A stretch of 12,804 bases of DNA from Actinomycetota bacterium (GTDB lineage Bacteria; Actinomycetota; Acidimicrobiia; IMCC26256; PALSA-610). Location: NCBI GenBank assembly GCA_030839105.1, contig JAUZEI010000311.1, positions 1-12,804 on the forward strand, written 5' to 3'. The notes below the pieces were generated by a model. That model saw nothing but the letters and a program-made list of their open reading frames with translations. It did not search any database and was not told where the DNA came from. Made by a program: the position numbers and the translations under genes. How positions within the stretch are numbered: position 1 is the first letter of the stretch; each line of letters opens with the position of its first letter. Positions 12,477 through 12,804 of this stretch are shown piece by piece.

Positions 12477-12804
12477 CTTTTCGCGGCGCGTCCCGCCGCT
12501 TCGTCCTCACGGGCGCGTCGCTTCGCATGCCAGCGCATGCCACCTTCGAGCGCGGCGAGGATCGTGTCGTTGTCGCGCGACAAGCCTTCGTGCACGCGCT
12601 TCTCGAACAGCGCGCGCATGATCGGGTTCTTCGCCTCGTACTCCTCGATGAACGTCACGCGCGTGCGTCGGTCTCCGATGTCGGTGAGATGCGTCCAACC
12701 AGTCGCGCGCGACCACAACGGCTTGCCTATCGCGTCGTACCGCCACGACTCGAACGGCTTCACCTCGTTCAGCCATTCCCACGACTGCCCGACCCCGCGC
12801 GACA
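12473..12804 (-). CDS. SRPBCC-family (polyketide cyclase/START-like) protein, C-terminal part (5' end outside window)
   Basis: About 110 codons are present and the frame stays open to the right edge (VGQSWEWLNEVKPFESWRYD), so the true start is beyond the window; a GTG at 12763 is in frame but would cut the domain. The pattern of the segment TGWTHLTDIGDRRTRVTFIE, then EYEAKNPIMRALFEKRV and a final long helix (SRDNDTILAALEGGMRWHAK), is typical of the last strands and C-terminal helix of START-like SRPBCC proteins. These bind hydrophobic ligands in a pocket formed around that helix, but the ligand here is unknown. A basic and acidic tail (KRRAREDEAAGRAAKS) follows. Its TGA overlaps the TTG start of the cyclotransferase-like gene. 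Confidence 0.75.
   Translation of the reverse strand, partial: SRGVGQSWEWLNEVKPFESWRYDAIGKPLWSRATGWTHLTDIGDRRTRVTFIEEYEAKNPIMRALFEKRVHEGLSRDNDTILAALEGGMRWHAKRRAREDEAAGRAAKS

Overview
The window is GC-rich and densely packed. It has many GTG starts, 4-bp start/stop overlaps and repeated TANNNT-N6-8-start-codon arrangements, the layout of leaderless actinobacterial transcripts. Together with the gene content (FadD-type ligase, substrate-binding/VWA lipoprotein, MOSC protein, glp genes) this points to an actinobacterium, possibly of the Acidimicrobiia. That placement is an inference from style; no marker gene is present.

Region 1 (1-1304, minus strand) holds the N-terminal part of a substrate-binding/VWA-type lipoprotein running off the left edge. 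Just upstream is a winged-helix-like protein of about 202 residues. Region 2 (1348-4370, plus strand) diverges from it. It starts with a tight chain of three genes joined by two GTGA overlaps: a stand-alone phosphohistidine swivelling (PEP-utiliser mobile) domain and two proteins I do not recognise. A MOSC-domain protein and a small membrane protein follow. The swivelling-domain operon with its divergent regulator-like gene is the best candidate here for an undescribed system.

Region 3 (4353-9384, minus strand) reads rhodanese, then glpD, then an alkyl-DHAP-synthase-like FAD oxidase, then an FGGY kinase. GlpD would make dihydroxyacetone phosphate from glycerol 3-phosphate, and the FAD enzyme resembles the enzyme that uses acyl-DHAP to form ether lipids. 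The kinase looks like glycerol kinase overall but has lost three of the six residues that contact glycerol in the E. coli enzyme, so its substrate is open. Region 4 (9463-11073, minus) is a fatty-acyl/sterol-type acyl-CoA synthetase.

Region 5 (11074-12804, minus) has a 159-bp gap carrying a 34-bp tandem repeat, then an NlpC/P60 (C40) gene broken by a one-base frameshift and also lacking its catalytic His. A gamma-glutamylcyclotransferase-like gene comes next, coupled by a TTGA overlap to an SRPBCC-family gene that runs off the right edge. No RNA genes, insertion sequences or CRISPR arrays were seen.
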